Source: Carex sylvatica
Taxonomy: Eukaryota; Streptophyta; Magnoliopsida; Poales; Cyperaceae
Assembly (NCBI GenBank): GCA_964058845.1
Contig: CAXKVR010000109.1
Location: 434,001 to 498,000, forward strand
Direction: 5' to 3'
DNA: 64,000 nucleotides
Part shown: positions 1-11,300 of the stretch, piece after piece
How positions within the stretch are numbered: position 1 is the first letter of the stretch
How the letters are laid out: each line of letters begins with the position of its first letter
The notes under the pieces: model-generated
Seen by the model: the letters and a program-made list of their open reading frames with translations, nothing else
What the model was told of the DNA's origin: nothing
Database searches by the model: none
Made by a program: the position numbers and the translations under genes

Positions 1-785
1 ACTAAGGCCATCGGATTGTTGCCCACCTCGTCTCCCTTCACCATCACCATCTGACGCATCTCTTCCCTTCGAACTCTTGCAAAGGCTTGTTCGACAGTGG
101 GAAATGGTTTCATTTGAAGCACATCAGCTCTCACGTTGTCGAGACGATTGTCAAGTCCGTCTAGAAAAGTGTATACCCTGCTCTCTTGAATATAAGAGTT
201 GAATTTCTCGATGTCGCTAGAGTACTCCATCGGATTAGGACGTCAAAAATCTATCTCCCGCCAAAGGGTTTGCAACTTGCTGTAGTATCCTTCAACTGGC
301 CCCCCTTCTTGCTTGAGTTTTGCAACCCTCTTGTTCAAATCACACACAAGAGATGCATCATTGTCGTCGAAGAATGTTGTAGCTATTGCGTCCCAAACAT
401 ATTTTGCAGTCGGAAAATGGATGAAATTGCCAATTAACTTTGGTTCAAGCGAATTAATGAGCCATCCCTTCACAATTGAGTCATCAATACCCCACTTTCG
501 ATATAGTGGATCTGTTGGCAGCGGTTGGTTCGGGATGCCAATGATATGTCTCAACTTATCTCGTCCTTTGATGTGCATCTCTACCACCTGAGACCACAGC
601 CCATAATTTGTACCATCTAGTTTCACGGAAATAGGTGGTGCAGATCCTTCGGTTGAGGGTGTAATGCTAGGGGATGATTGTTGTAGGATGAGGAGTTGAG
701 TTAATTTTTCTAAGAGAGTGGTAGTAGTTGAAGGCTCTCCTAATTCAATGGTTGGAAGGGGTTTTTCAGGTGGCTTCTCTGCCAT
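1..785 (-). pseudogene. Ty1/copia gag (UBN2 / retrotransposon gag type), broken and partial
   Basis: The open frame starts at the ATG at 785-783 and runs 180 codons to a stop at 242-240. The same reading frame continues beyond that stop to the window edge with gag-like protein (residues such as SDIEKFNSYI and the later FLDGL), so one nonsense codon interrupts the gene. Typical features of the plant copia gag N-terminal domain are visible: KLDGTNYGLWSQ, then the W...I...V...L...Y.KLQTLW.EID pattern. The gene would encode the capsid protein of the retrotransposon. It has no link to the metabolic genes nearby. I am confident of the family; activity is unlikely. Confidence 0.85.
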
Positions 786-864
786 TGTTTCAATGACATA
801 AATTGCTGATTGGTTTTTTTGATTTCGACAAGATTAGTCGAACACGCTTGATCCTAGAATCCCT

Positions 865-876
865 GCTCTGATACCA
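865..876 (-). other. Primer-binding site (initiator Met-tRNA type)
   Basis: On the minus strand the bases directly inside the LTR read TGGTATCAGAGC, the standard plant copia primer-binding site, complementary to the 3' end of initiator methionine tRNA. It fixes the inner LTR boundary at 877. Confidence 0.9.
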
Positions 877-1303
877 TGACAAAATTATAACATCATCACA
901 TACAATTGATCAAGAAAACACATAGATTTTAACGTGGTATCGCCTATAGCGCACTCCACGGATCAAGACACACACACACTCTTTTATTTCATAATAATTT
1001 CTGATTACAACTCACTCAACACTGAATTGTATTTTTTTCTTAGTATTTTCTGCATAGAGAGGAACTTAGATTTATAATCCAAGTTGTACACGTTTTCTCT
1101 TGTTTAGGAAATAACCAAACATGGTATTTGATCAATCAATCAACAAAACATAGTAATCATCATCCAATCGCAGCAGCAAATCAATCAAGGTAAGCATGGT
1201 AATAATCCAGCAACGGTATCAATTAATCCAGCAGGACTTTCTTGATTTTCTTCTTTAGATCCGGCGTGACACTAACTACATATGTCAACTTGTAGTTCCA
1301 ACA
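877..1303 (-). repeat. Copia 5' LTR (427 bp)
   Basis: On the minus strand it begins TGTTGGAACTAC and ends AATTTTGTCA, i.e. with the TG...CA ends expected of an LTR, and abuts the primer-binding site. No TATA box was assigned. Confidence 0.8.
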
Positions 1304-3546
1304 TAAATCATCTAGTTACATAAATAAAACTTAAAGAACAATGATTCTTTAATTGGCTTCTAGATTATAACATCAATAATTTATCACTTGAGCAAAAGTC
1401 AATCTCATATACATGATGACAAGTCAATTTTGATGATGAAAGATGTACATGGTAGGGCCCACTAAGGAGTGACAAGTCAATTTTGATGCTTAAAGATGTA
1501 TATGGTTGGGCCCACTAAACATTGGTGATTATTAGACCTATGTGATAAATTATATATAGCGCTCAAAACCTGTGCACATATGTGATATTCACACCTTTTT
1601 TTGACATTGGTGATTATTAGACCTATGTGGTTAGGTGAGGAGTGAAGTAAAATAGATATTTAAATAAAAAAAAATATTTATCAATTTAATTTTTAAAATA
1701 ATTAAATAAAAAAAATAGACAGAAGGAAATTAATCTCTTGCCCTACTTGTTGTCCACCTACGCTCTCTCTCCTTGAACCTTTTCTCTTTTCGCCCACTCA
1801 TTTAACGATTTCTTTATCCATAATATTAAAAAAAAAAGGAATAACTGTTGTCATATCCTTCAAACAATCTTAAATATCTGAATTTTTCATCTAATAAATG
1901 GACTATAAGCATAAGATTGCATAACCTTCGGAGAACAAAAATGACAGTAAAAAGAACTACGTACATAGGGGTAAAAATGTCTATAAAGTTAAAAAATGTG
2001 AAGTTGTTGTGTTAAAAAAAAATATATTGTGTTAATAGTAGCACCCAGTACCGACCCAAGAAGTGCAAGTGAATTAGTAAACCACGTTTCCGTTAGCAAG
2101 AAAATTCTCAGAGACTTTTAAATTTTCAATGATTTGCAGCAATTGAAAGCAACATTAATTATCACATCACCAGTGATTTCCTTGTTTGACATTTTCTCTC
2201 AATTGAAAGTTCAGTTTCCATCTAATGTCAAGCCTGTAAGGCCAATTTTCTACCTTCTGTCATTATTTTCAATGACTACGCACCTTATGCCAAAAATAAA
2301 AAATAAACAAAAGTTCTTCTTTAATTTTCATGTGCTGTCATTATCTTTAACAAAATTACATATACGAACATTTTTCAGGAAAATATATAACGTATAAGTT
2401 TTACTAATCCGCAGTAATCACCAATAATTATAACTTCTAGAAAATGTATTCGACTGTATACGACAGTAATCTGAATATATAGAAATATTAATTCCAATCC
2501 ATATAAGTGAGGTAATTAAATTATTCTAAATTACCAATATATTATTTAGTAATTTTAATAAGTTTGTTAAAATTTAATTTGGACTAATTTACAATATACA
2601 ATAATTTATAGGGGCAAAGTGTAAATATTAATAAAAGAAGAAAAAAAAAATGTCAACATATGGCACTGAGGCCACGCGGCCCACATGCGTAAAGATCAAA
2701 TTTTATCCCCATTTCCACGTAAACCTCTCAATTCTCAAAGCATTTTTCTTCACTTTTAGGATGAGATCAATGAAAAAAATAGAAACAAACAAATGAAACG
2801 AGAAAAAGACAGGAAGAAGAAAACGGTAACAGAGAAAGCAAGAAAGAAAGAGAGATAAAATTTAGAGAAAAGAATGATAAAAGAAAGATTCGAAATATGT
2901 CTATCCGATGTAACTATCAAAAAGGCGAACGAGACGGGATTTTTCGTAGTAGATTCTTGCAAACTTAACTTCTTTTCATACGATATCAGGTTTATTGTAC
3001 GGATACAAAGAGGTCGTTCATGAATTGCATCTGACAACATAATTAACCACATAAAAAATAGAATTTTGAGTTGTTAAAACTGATATGATGTGGGAGATAT
3101 TTCTAAAATATAATTTGTCGTATTCTATCAGATAAATTTTATAAGAAATATTGAAATGTGATTAATATGTACTAGTGTTATTAGTAATGCATATAAAAGA
3201 TCCACTACCTTACATATATGTTTTAATAAATATAGTAACAGGCTGTTATACTCGATTTGGGGCATGACTGTTAAGATGATATCTGAGCATGAATATGCAG
3301 TGCCAATAACCCATGAGCTGTCTAAGAGATTTGATCGAGACATTAATATCATTACGAAATTCTTTCTTATCTATTAACGATATATATATCTTATCGGACC
3401 AGAAAAGACGAATTAGTGGTTTAAAACATATATCTACGTTGAACAAATTTATAATTATTACACTTTGTAAATTTTGAAAATATAATATAAACTTTAATTT
3501 TTTTGATGGTATTTAGTGCCACATATAGACAACTTTATATATGCAA

Positions 3547-4009
3547 CTTTTTCCACTTATTTGATTTCTAAACCGTCACCCATAAACTACAATTGTATGT
3601 GTGTGTTTTTTTTTGTCAGTGTGTGAGTGAGAGAGAGAGAGAGAGAGAGGATATATGAAGTTGGCTATAAGTGTCAAAAACAGATCCTATATAGAAAAAA
3701 CCAAATAGACAACTGAAACACGCTCAAAATGCAAGGACAGGAGAAATTTCTTACCAAGAGATCGATATCGTCATCGATATCACATCAAAATTAATGTGAG
3801 GCATCTTCTAAAGAAAACATAGATTGTTGATTTCAAACTTTTTTTCTGAATTTTATAATAAAAATTTGATAGAGAAAGGATTTCTAAAGACGAGTAAGTC
3901 TTCGCATTTCTCTATCAGAAGAGTTTAGTCGTTAAGACTGAATGAGTGTTGGAGATGTAAGTTCTTGGTAAGAATGAGATTAAGTGGTAGATATATGTAC
4001 ACGGTGCAA
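3547..4009 (-). repeat. Repeat block, inverted relative to its partner in copy B
   Basis: The sequence is the reverse complement of 41031-41513 in the other duplication copy, with small differences, and lies at a different place relative to the OSC. It contains a GA-rich microsatellite at about 3629-3650. It is non-coding. It behaves like a mobile or fold-back repeat that inserted separately, or was inverted, in the two copies. Family not recognised. Confidence 0.75.
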
Positions 4010-4379
4010 GCATAATGTTCGGTACAGGGCACAGCAAGCAATAAAATAATAGTTAAGCATTATGTTCGGTACAACAAGTATTTTGTTCAACCAATTTTAA
4101 AATAATTATGTTATCGAACTGGTACAGTAGGCTAATATTAGTACATGCCTTTGAAATATACTACAATCAATTGGGTTTGAGCCGAGTTCGGGCCGAGCCT
4201 AAAGAATCCAATGAACCGAGCTGAGTTGGACTTTACTCTTCAAAGTTGAGCTGAGCCGAATTGAATTTTAATGAAAGAATTAATGGGTCAGGCTGAGTTT
4301 TGAGCAAGTTTCCGTTCATTAGCACCCCTAAAAATGGATAAGCTTTTAATTCCTGCACAGAGAGAGGCGGGTTGGGAGC

Positions 4380-4690
4380 GAAACTAAGACACACCTTTTT
4401 TATATTTTGAACAATACCATCGGTCCATATCTAGTAACAAGTTGGTGTATAGTGAACATAGGTTAGCGCCTTAGCTGCATATTATCGCCCTTGATTCAGT
4501 ACAGTAAAAAGTTGGTGCCATCTACCCAATAGCTGGTAGAGATCAACAGCTAGTTGGTATATTGGGACCATGCAACACCAACAGTTGGTTTTATCTTAAC
4601 GAATGTCGAAGACGCATTTAAAATCAACTGGGGGACAAAATTAACCGATGTTTGATTGGAACCAAACAATCGGTGTTAATCTCCATTATT
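4380..4690. repeat. Dispersed repeat with ACCGATGTT/CCAACNGTTGG-type internal motifs
   Basis: Three copies are present: here, 34845-35190 beside the P450, and 43758-44070 in duplication copy B. Each contains recurring short motifs such as CAACGGTTGG or CAACAGTTGG and ACCGATGTT, the look of subterminal repeats of a DNA transposon (CACTA-like). No coding capacity. Confidence 0.6.
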
Positions 4691-4889
4691 TTTGTAAAGG
4701 TTAAACGAGAATTAAATTAGAACACCATAGTAAAATATTTGTTTTCTTTCTGGCCATGATAATTAAAAAAGTCACAACTCAATATGACGTGAGAAAGAGA
4801 TATAGCATCTGTAAGCATTATTAAACAAATGCATTGAGTACACCTCAATAATGAATAAATTAATACAAGTTCTGCGCGATTATCTAAAT

Positions 4890-5056
4890 ATCTAGTGGTA
4901 AGTATTTTAATTAAACAAATTAAAATCAATATATACACACATCAGCTCTCCTTGAATTAATTATATTCTCAAATATACCCATCAACTTCTCCTCTCCTAT
5001 CTGAGCCTTCGTTCTCCACTTCTCATCTAGCACAATAGCGCACAAGAGTTATAGAT
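4890..5056 (+). promoter_or_regulatory. Candidate OSC promoter and 5'-UTR first exon
   Basis: A TATA-like ATATATACAC at about 4928-4937 is followed by a CT-rich stretch (4975-5035) and a strong 5' splice site, GTAAGT, at 5057. The next good acceptor before the OSC start codon is TTTTGTGCAG at 8308-8317. The block TTTTAATTAAACAAATTAAA ... CATCAGCTCT...CCTTGAATT recurs upstream of the P450 (31332-31690) and at 37680-37860, 39300-39360 and 44270-44340. Promoter identity is inference; the repeated block is directly visible. Confidence 0.4.
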
Positions 5057-5952
5057 GTAAGTTCTCATCTCTAAATATTTTTATTTCGAAAATATTAAAG
5101 GTGGTGGGCATAGGTGTTGTGATTTCTTATACATTGAACATTTTTCTCCCACTTCGTGGCTTCCTATGATTTTTCTTCTCTTGTTGTTTTATAAGATTAA
5201 ATTATAGAATTCTCTACAATTTTTTTTTTTTGCACCTATTCTCATTAATATAGGTCGAAAATCTAATTGATATTTACATGTTACTTCTGATTTTACCTTC
5301 GTGCCAGTTTATTAGATAAGTTTATGCTGGAAACTGTATTTAGAACAGTCTGATAACATCTTTAACAAACATTATATTTTAATTTATTTTGTACATGATA
5401 AAATAAATTCAAATAAAGTGTACATCCTTTTACATTTGGTTAAAAACCTGTACATATGCAAATAAAATACGATATATGATAGAGTATAAACTACGCATAT
5501 GCTGAAAACTCGTCACATTCATTGATTAAATAGAGTATCAAGTATCAACTATGCTGAAATAGAGAAATATGGACCCGTGATTAAAGATGTTAACAATCTT
5601 TCATTTGGTTCTACAGTGTCTTTTTTTGTTTTTTTTGTTCCGAACAACAATATCTTCATTTTTATCATAATACAAACGACGATGAAGTGATCTGGCCAGC
5701 ACGACATAGTTTTTGGTAGTGAAAGAGTGTGTTTATAGTTTTAATGCTTATATTATATTGTATTAGTGGATAATTTGATTTTAATCATTTAACTAAATAT
5801 AAATGATTGACAATTTAATTTTTTATCAATTTTTTCCTATTTTTTTAGTGTAAAACAAGCTCTGGCCAAAAAGTTTGATTTTTCGATCTGAATCGGCCAG
5901 GACCGATCCCGATCCCGATACCGATTCCTACTATGAGTGAAACCCTATATTG

Positions 5953-5990
<38 letters not shown>

Positions 5991-8317
5991 ATTGAAGGAG
6001 TTTTCCAAGAAGAGATAGGGGCAGTGAAAAAATAAAGAGGAGAGAGTAAAAAGGAAAGAGAGCGGCGTGGAAACTCTAGGAGAGAGACATGAAGGAAGGA
6101 GAGAGGAAAAGAAAGAGATGAGAGAAAATTATATGAGAGACAGGGAAGAGATGAGAATTAAAAACATGGCAATGATCGAATACGTGCAAAAATCTCTAAG
6201 GACTATTCATACAGGGTTCAAGAAAAAAAACCAAATCAAACATGGTTCCGACAAACAACTGTATATAATTTACAGGGGCTGTCGAAGAGATGCGAAAAAT
6301 ATAAATTTATAATTTATTAGCATCCATATTTGCCGGCCATTAAAGAAACATAAAAGTAGCTTTATACTAAATTGAAACAATTTATACATATAGATTTGAG
6401 GCATAATTATAAACAAATTTGTACATACATACATACAAATTTAACACATTTATTGATAAGGAGGGTGTATATACATCTACAAATTTATACATACACATTT
6501 AAATGTAACACAATTAATTAATCAAACAACATAAATACATATTTAACAAACAACAAGCATATCCTTTAAAAAAATAGGGATGATCAAATTGGCGTCGAAG
6601 CAGAGGCTCACATCAATTTGCAAATTTAAGTAACTGTCGAGTCTCAATCCATCTTTCTTACTCAGCATGAGTTACAGATTAACCCCTTTAGCAAAGGAGT
6701 TAATCTGCGTCAAAGGCCAACAAAGAAGACGGGCAGAGCTCAACATTTGATTGGTCTTTCGGAATTAATGTGCTTCGCTTCTTCCACACCGATCAATTCA
6801 TGTCATTTTATTCTTCTATCTAAAGATTAAGCTCATCATGAGTTTTGAATCTTGACTACCGAAATTATCAGTGTGGCGCCCGAAACTCATGATGATGAGC
6901 TCAATTTCCCGAGAATCATGAGAGGGATAAGCGAGAAAATGAAAAGACAATGGGAGGGGGGGTCATGACTTAAATTGGGTTGAAGGGGAAGGTGCACATC
7001 TTGAGAGGGTGTCCCTTCAAGAAATAAATATTGATCAGAGGTGCTTGTGAAAGTGCGAATTAATCATACACTGTGTTCTTCTAAACAAAAAACTGTGTTT
7101 GAAAATTGAGCAGAATCATACACGGTTGCTTGCCTTTCAACTGTGTATGAAGTGGTAAAGTCATACACGTACAGTTTCTTAATATAGAACCCATGTACAA
7201 ATCTAGGTGCCTTTAGTACACGGGTGCTATTCTTGTTGATCGTGTGTGTACGGTTGAGCGCATTTTTGCCCACGCACCTCATCCCTTTTCACTGTTTTGT
7301 TGGAAATGTGTTCTATATATATGATATGCCGTATATGATAAGAGTTTTTCTGTAGTAGTGTGAAATCTAAAAATGCACAATATGTGGTGCTTAAGATTTG
7401 AACTCAAGTCTTCACACTTATAAAGTGAAATTTTAGTCACTAAGCTTTACGTAAACATTTGACATTCCACGAAGGACACTGAACTATATAAAAACATTTA
7501 AACTAAATAAAATTTCAATAGTGATCATAAAAATAGCTAAACACCTTATGAATGAATGAATGTAAATCCGTCCTGAGCAGAATATTTCCTGCACCATTAT
7601 CATTACGTAAATTGTTTAAGCGGATATTTCTTGGCTTCCACTTGATTATATATTCTTTGATTGTGGCATACTTAAAATGTTGGAGCAGCGATGGATATAT
7701 ATTTAGAGTGAAAAATACTTGCTCCAGTGTATAATTTTCTTAATTACATGAAATATTACTGTCATTCTCATAAAAAAATTCTAATTATTTAATTTATTCA
7801 TCAAAATTAAAAAATTGGTTATTTTCCCACTAAATGAAACTTAGCAAGAAACATAGATGCTTTGCAAAATAGTACTTAATAATGAAGTCAATTATTATTA
7901 GTTTGTTACTTCTACCAATACAAATTTAACTTTTTTCATCAAGACAAAATAAACAGTTAAACTTGCACATTAGCATTCATCATTTGACCTATTAGGATGC
8001 AAAAGAATTAATATTATTTGTAGTTGGACAATCAGGTTTTGCCCATTTCAAGAGAACGGTAAATTAGTCCCTTCATCTTTAAGTAAAAGATTAATCATAA
8101 GCTCAAGTCAAGGTTTAAAACTAAATTGAAGAAATGGGAAATTAGAAAAGATTGTTGTTTTTGGTGGAAAAAAAAAAAACTCCAAATTTTGATGGAATAA
8201 TTAGATTTTCAGAAGTTTCTGATGGATATGACAATAATTGCCCCTACATGTTTTGCATTCCTGCATGTTTTGTACTCCTGCATGTTTTGTTCTGACAAAC
8301 ATAATCCTTTTGTGCAG
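5057..8317 (+). other. Probable 5'-UTR intron of the OSC (3.26 kb, no gene inside)
   Basis: The interval is bounded by GTAAGT and TTTTGTGCAG; the acceptor lies 16 bases before the OSC ATG. It holds an AG-rich microsatellite near 5958-5984, an inverted pair around AAACTCATGATGATGAGCTC (6830-6902), and a CACTA-like end (7040-7358). I see no credible protein gene. A short purine-rich open frame near 6067-6312 is conserved in copy B but is low-complexity. Transcript data are needed to confirm the intron. Confidence 0.35.
7040..7358. mobile_element. CACTA-type terminal remnant
   Basis: The right end reads TTTTTCTGTAGTAGTG, i.e. CACTACTACAGAAAAA on the other strand, a typical CACTA terminus. The preceding 300 bases carry repeated CATACACGGTT / ACTGTGTATGA motifs in both orientations, as subterminal repeats would. 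No matching other end or transposase was found. The same remnant is at about 46418-46737 in copy B, so it predates the duplication. Confidence 0.5.
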
Positions 8318-8333
8318 AACGGATATACACACG

Positions 8334-11300
8334 ATGTGGAAGCTTAAAATTGCAGAAGGTGGACCACTGGTGAAAACTTGCTATGGACATATTGGAAGAG
8401 AAACATGGGAGTTCGATGAAACGCTTGGATCTAGTGAAGATCGAGCAGCAGTAGAAAGGGCTCGAAAGGAATTTTCCCTGAATAGGCACCATAGGAGGCA
8501 AAGCTCAGATCTTCTTGCAAGGATGCAGGTTAAATTTATATTTAGTTATATTTGTTACAGTAAGTTGTAGATGTTATAAAATATACAAGAAGGTTCAATA
8601 TGATTGAAGAGGAAATTTATCTGTGCCACGACAAAGATCAGGAATTGTCATTCATAAGGTATCATTTTTTTTAGTAAAATAACTTAGATATTGTATATGT
8701 GAATTGTGATAGAACAAGTTGCAATTTGATGACAATTGTTACTTATTTTCATCTAGTCTCTTGATTTTAACTTTTTAAGTTAATTAGGCGGTAATTCGGC
8801 TGGTATAAAAGGGTTTGATTTGGCTCTATGTAAAATAGTCTGGTTAATATGAAAGTTGATCTTTATTTAGCACCATTATTAAATATTCCCTGCTCTGTAG
8901 GTTCCAATTATCATCAACTTCAATGCCTGAATCATTTGAATCCTAATTGATTGTTCTTGACAACAGTTTATCATTCAGTGCCCATTTTGTTCTCCTCTGA
9001 GTTTTAATTTTCAAATATTGTCTAAGCATTGCTATTTACAAATGATTTTTAGACTAATAACTAAAGCTCAATATCTCAATTATCTTCAGTTAAATACATA
9101 TGCCTTCAGTGTTAGGCCCCTAATTGTAATTTCTTGTTCACAATTAAGTTAAAAACCATAATACCGACATATATATATCCGTCCTTGCAAAGTTGCCATC
9201 TCTTTATATGTTTCTTGTTTGCTTAAACTGCAGCTAGCCAAAGAGAACAACTTCGATTATTTTAAAAGTCCAAGCAAAACTGAGGAGAATTCTGAAAAAA
9301 CAGCTTCAGTAGCTCTGCAGAAAGCGCTTGATTATTTTTCAGCAATTCAGGCAAAGGATGGGCATTGGCCTGGAGATTATCCTGGACCTTTATTTCTCAC
9401 ACCTCTTTTGGTATATCTATTTTTAATTTTTATATCTTTTTCACCTACTTCAGTATTGCTCTTTATTTTAGTTCATTTTGCCTTCAGTGCTTGTGCCTTT
9501 TATTTTCATATTTTCCTGATATGTTGGTGGCCAGGCACTTTGTATGTCATTTTTACACATGCCACGTTACACATGAATTTTGTTAATTAATGCAGGTCAT
9601 TGTTCTTTACGTCACTGAATCTTTTCATGTATTATCTTCTGAGCACCGCAAGGAGTTGTGTCGTTACATGTATAACATTCAAGTAAGACACTACCACATT
9701 TAAATACCATCTAATTAAATACATGAAAAATTCAGAACTTCTTCACTGGACCTAGATCTTTACTTATGAGCAAAACACATCAATTAAGGAATTATATGCT
9801 TTCGCTTTTCTCTGATTAAATAACAGAACGAAGACGGTGGTTGGGGTCTACATGCAGAGATGCCCAGTTGCATGATATGTACTGCTCTAAACTACACTGG
9901 TTTAAGGCTCCTTGGAGAAGAGGCGGATGAGGAGGCCATGCATGAGGCAAGAAAATGGATCCATGATCGTGGTGGAGTTACTACAATAGCATCATGGGGA
10001 AAACTTCTTCTCTCGGTAATTATTTTTTTCACTAGCCGAAAGAAAAATACCAGCTTTCCTTGAATAATCCGGCCCAATAAGGAAGCCCGAATTTGCCTTT
10101 ATCATTTATAAAAATGTGAAAAGGATCTTTTAAAGGCCACTTGTCCAGAAATGACTTGGCCTAATAGAGAAGTCCAAAATTGCCTTTATAAGTACCAAAG
10201 AAACAGATAAAACAAGCTAGCACATAATTAGACCATCCCTTGATTTTTTTTTTTCTTAGATAAAAACCTGGACCATTCGAATTTGTCTTGTAAAATATGG
10301 TTTTATGTAGTTATAGATTTATAGTTACTTATTCTAGTATCTATTTTACATTGAAAATTGGGCAATCGCCTATATGACAACTTTGTTTTCAAAAGGCATT
10401 GCGTATTGCTTGTAATATTCAACGGGTTTCATATTTAGAAATGTTTTAGATACTGTTAATTTTCTTGTGGATTGTTAGCTCACATAAATCTTAGCACGCT
10501 GCACGCCTTTCAATTATTAGACAGAACTGAAACAAATATCTCCTATATTATATAGCAAATTTTCCTAATAATACAATTATCACAGGGAGTCATAAGTTAA
10601 ACAAAAATTAGCTGGAAAATCAGATCTGAATGTACACATTAGAACTGTCACAAGAATCTGGTCAATGGGACCATTGTACACAATTAATCCCTCTTCACAC
10701 TATGTAAAATACAGAATGGAATAATTAGGCTGTTACCTTTGCAATTGCAACCTAGTCCTATAACATTATATAGTGCATAGAATATTTCAGTGAAGAATGT
10801 TGGGAATTTAATAAAGTTGTGAGCTTTAATGTGAATTTCTAACAGGTGCTTGGGGCATATGAATGGTCAGGCGTGATACCCATGCCGCCAGAGCTTTTTC
10901 TTCTTCCTTCCTTTTTGCCCATCCATCCAGGTATAATACCAGCATATCATGGTATCTAGTAGTGCAGAAATATATTATTTTACGTTTTTAACTACTACTT
11001 TGTAATACAGGGAAATACTTCTGCCGTATAAGATTGATTCTGGTAGCATTTTTATATTTATATGGAAAGCGATTTGTTGGTCCCATCACAAAGACAGTGC
11101 TATCCTTGAGAGAAGAGTTGCACATTGAACCCTACCACAGCATAGATTGGAACCAAGCACGCAAACTGCTTGCTAAGGTAGCATTCTCGTTTTGCTATAC
11201 TTTCCTTTTTAGTAATGTTCTCTTTTTTACTAAAAATTCCGTGGAATCTGAATGTAGGAAGACAGATTCGTACCGCGCGCAAGATTGCAAGAATACTTGT

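Larger units (their letters stand above)
1..1303 (-). mobile_element. Ty1/copia LTR retrotransposon, 5' part, running off the window start
   Basis: Read on the minus strand, this is LTR (1303-877), primer-binding site (876-865) and then gag (785-1), the normal order of a Ty1/copia element; the rest lies outside the window. The LTR has TG...CA ends. The five bases just outside the outer LTR end are TAAAT (1304-1308), and the matching site in duplication copy B (40751-40755) is also TAAAT with no element, so the insertion is specific to copy A. The other LTR is out of view, so the target-site duplication cannot be confirmed. Confidence 0.85.

Noticed and set aside
2134..2397. 87-codon frame, duplicated at 42537-42746
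   Set aside because: AT-rich, no family resemblance, and its start and length differ between the duplicates.
6067..6312. 81-codon open frame, conserved at 45445-45690
   Set aside because: Purine-rich and low-complexity (mostly Glu/Arg/Lys), directly after an AG microsatellite, conserved simply because the whole region is duplicated.
7064..7282. 72-codon minus-strand frame, duplicated at 46443-46661
   Set aside because: Composed of the CATACACGGTT subterminal repeats of a CACTA remnant.
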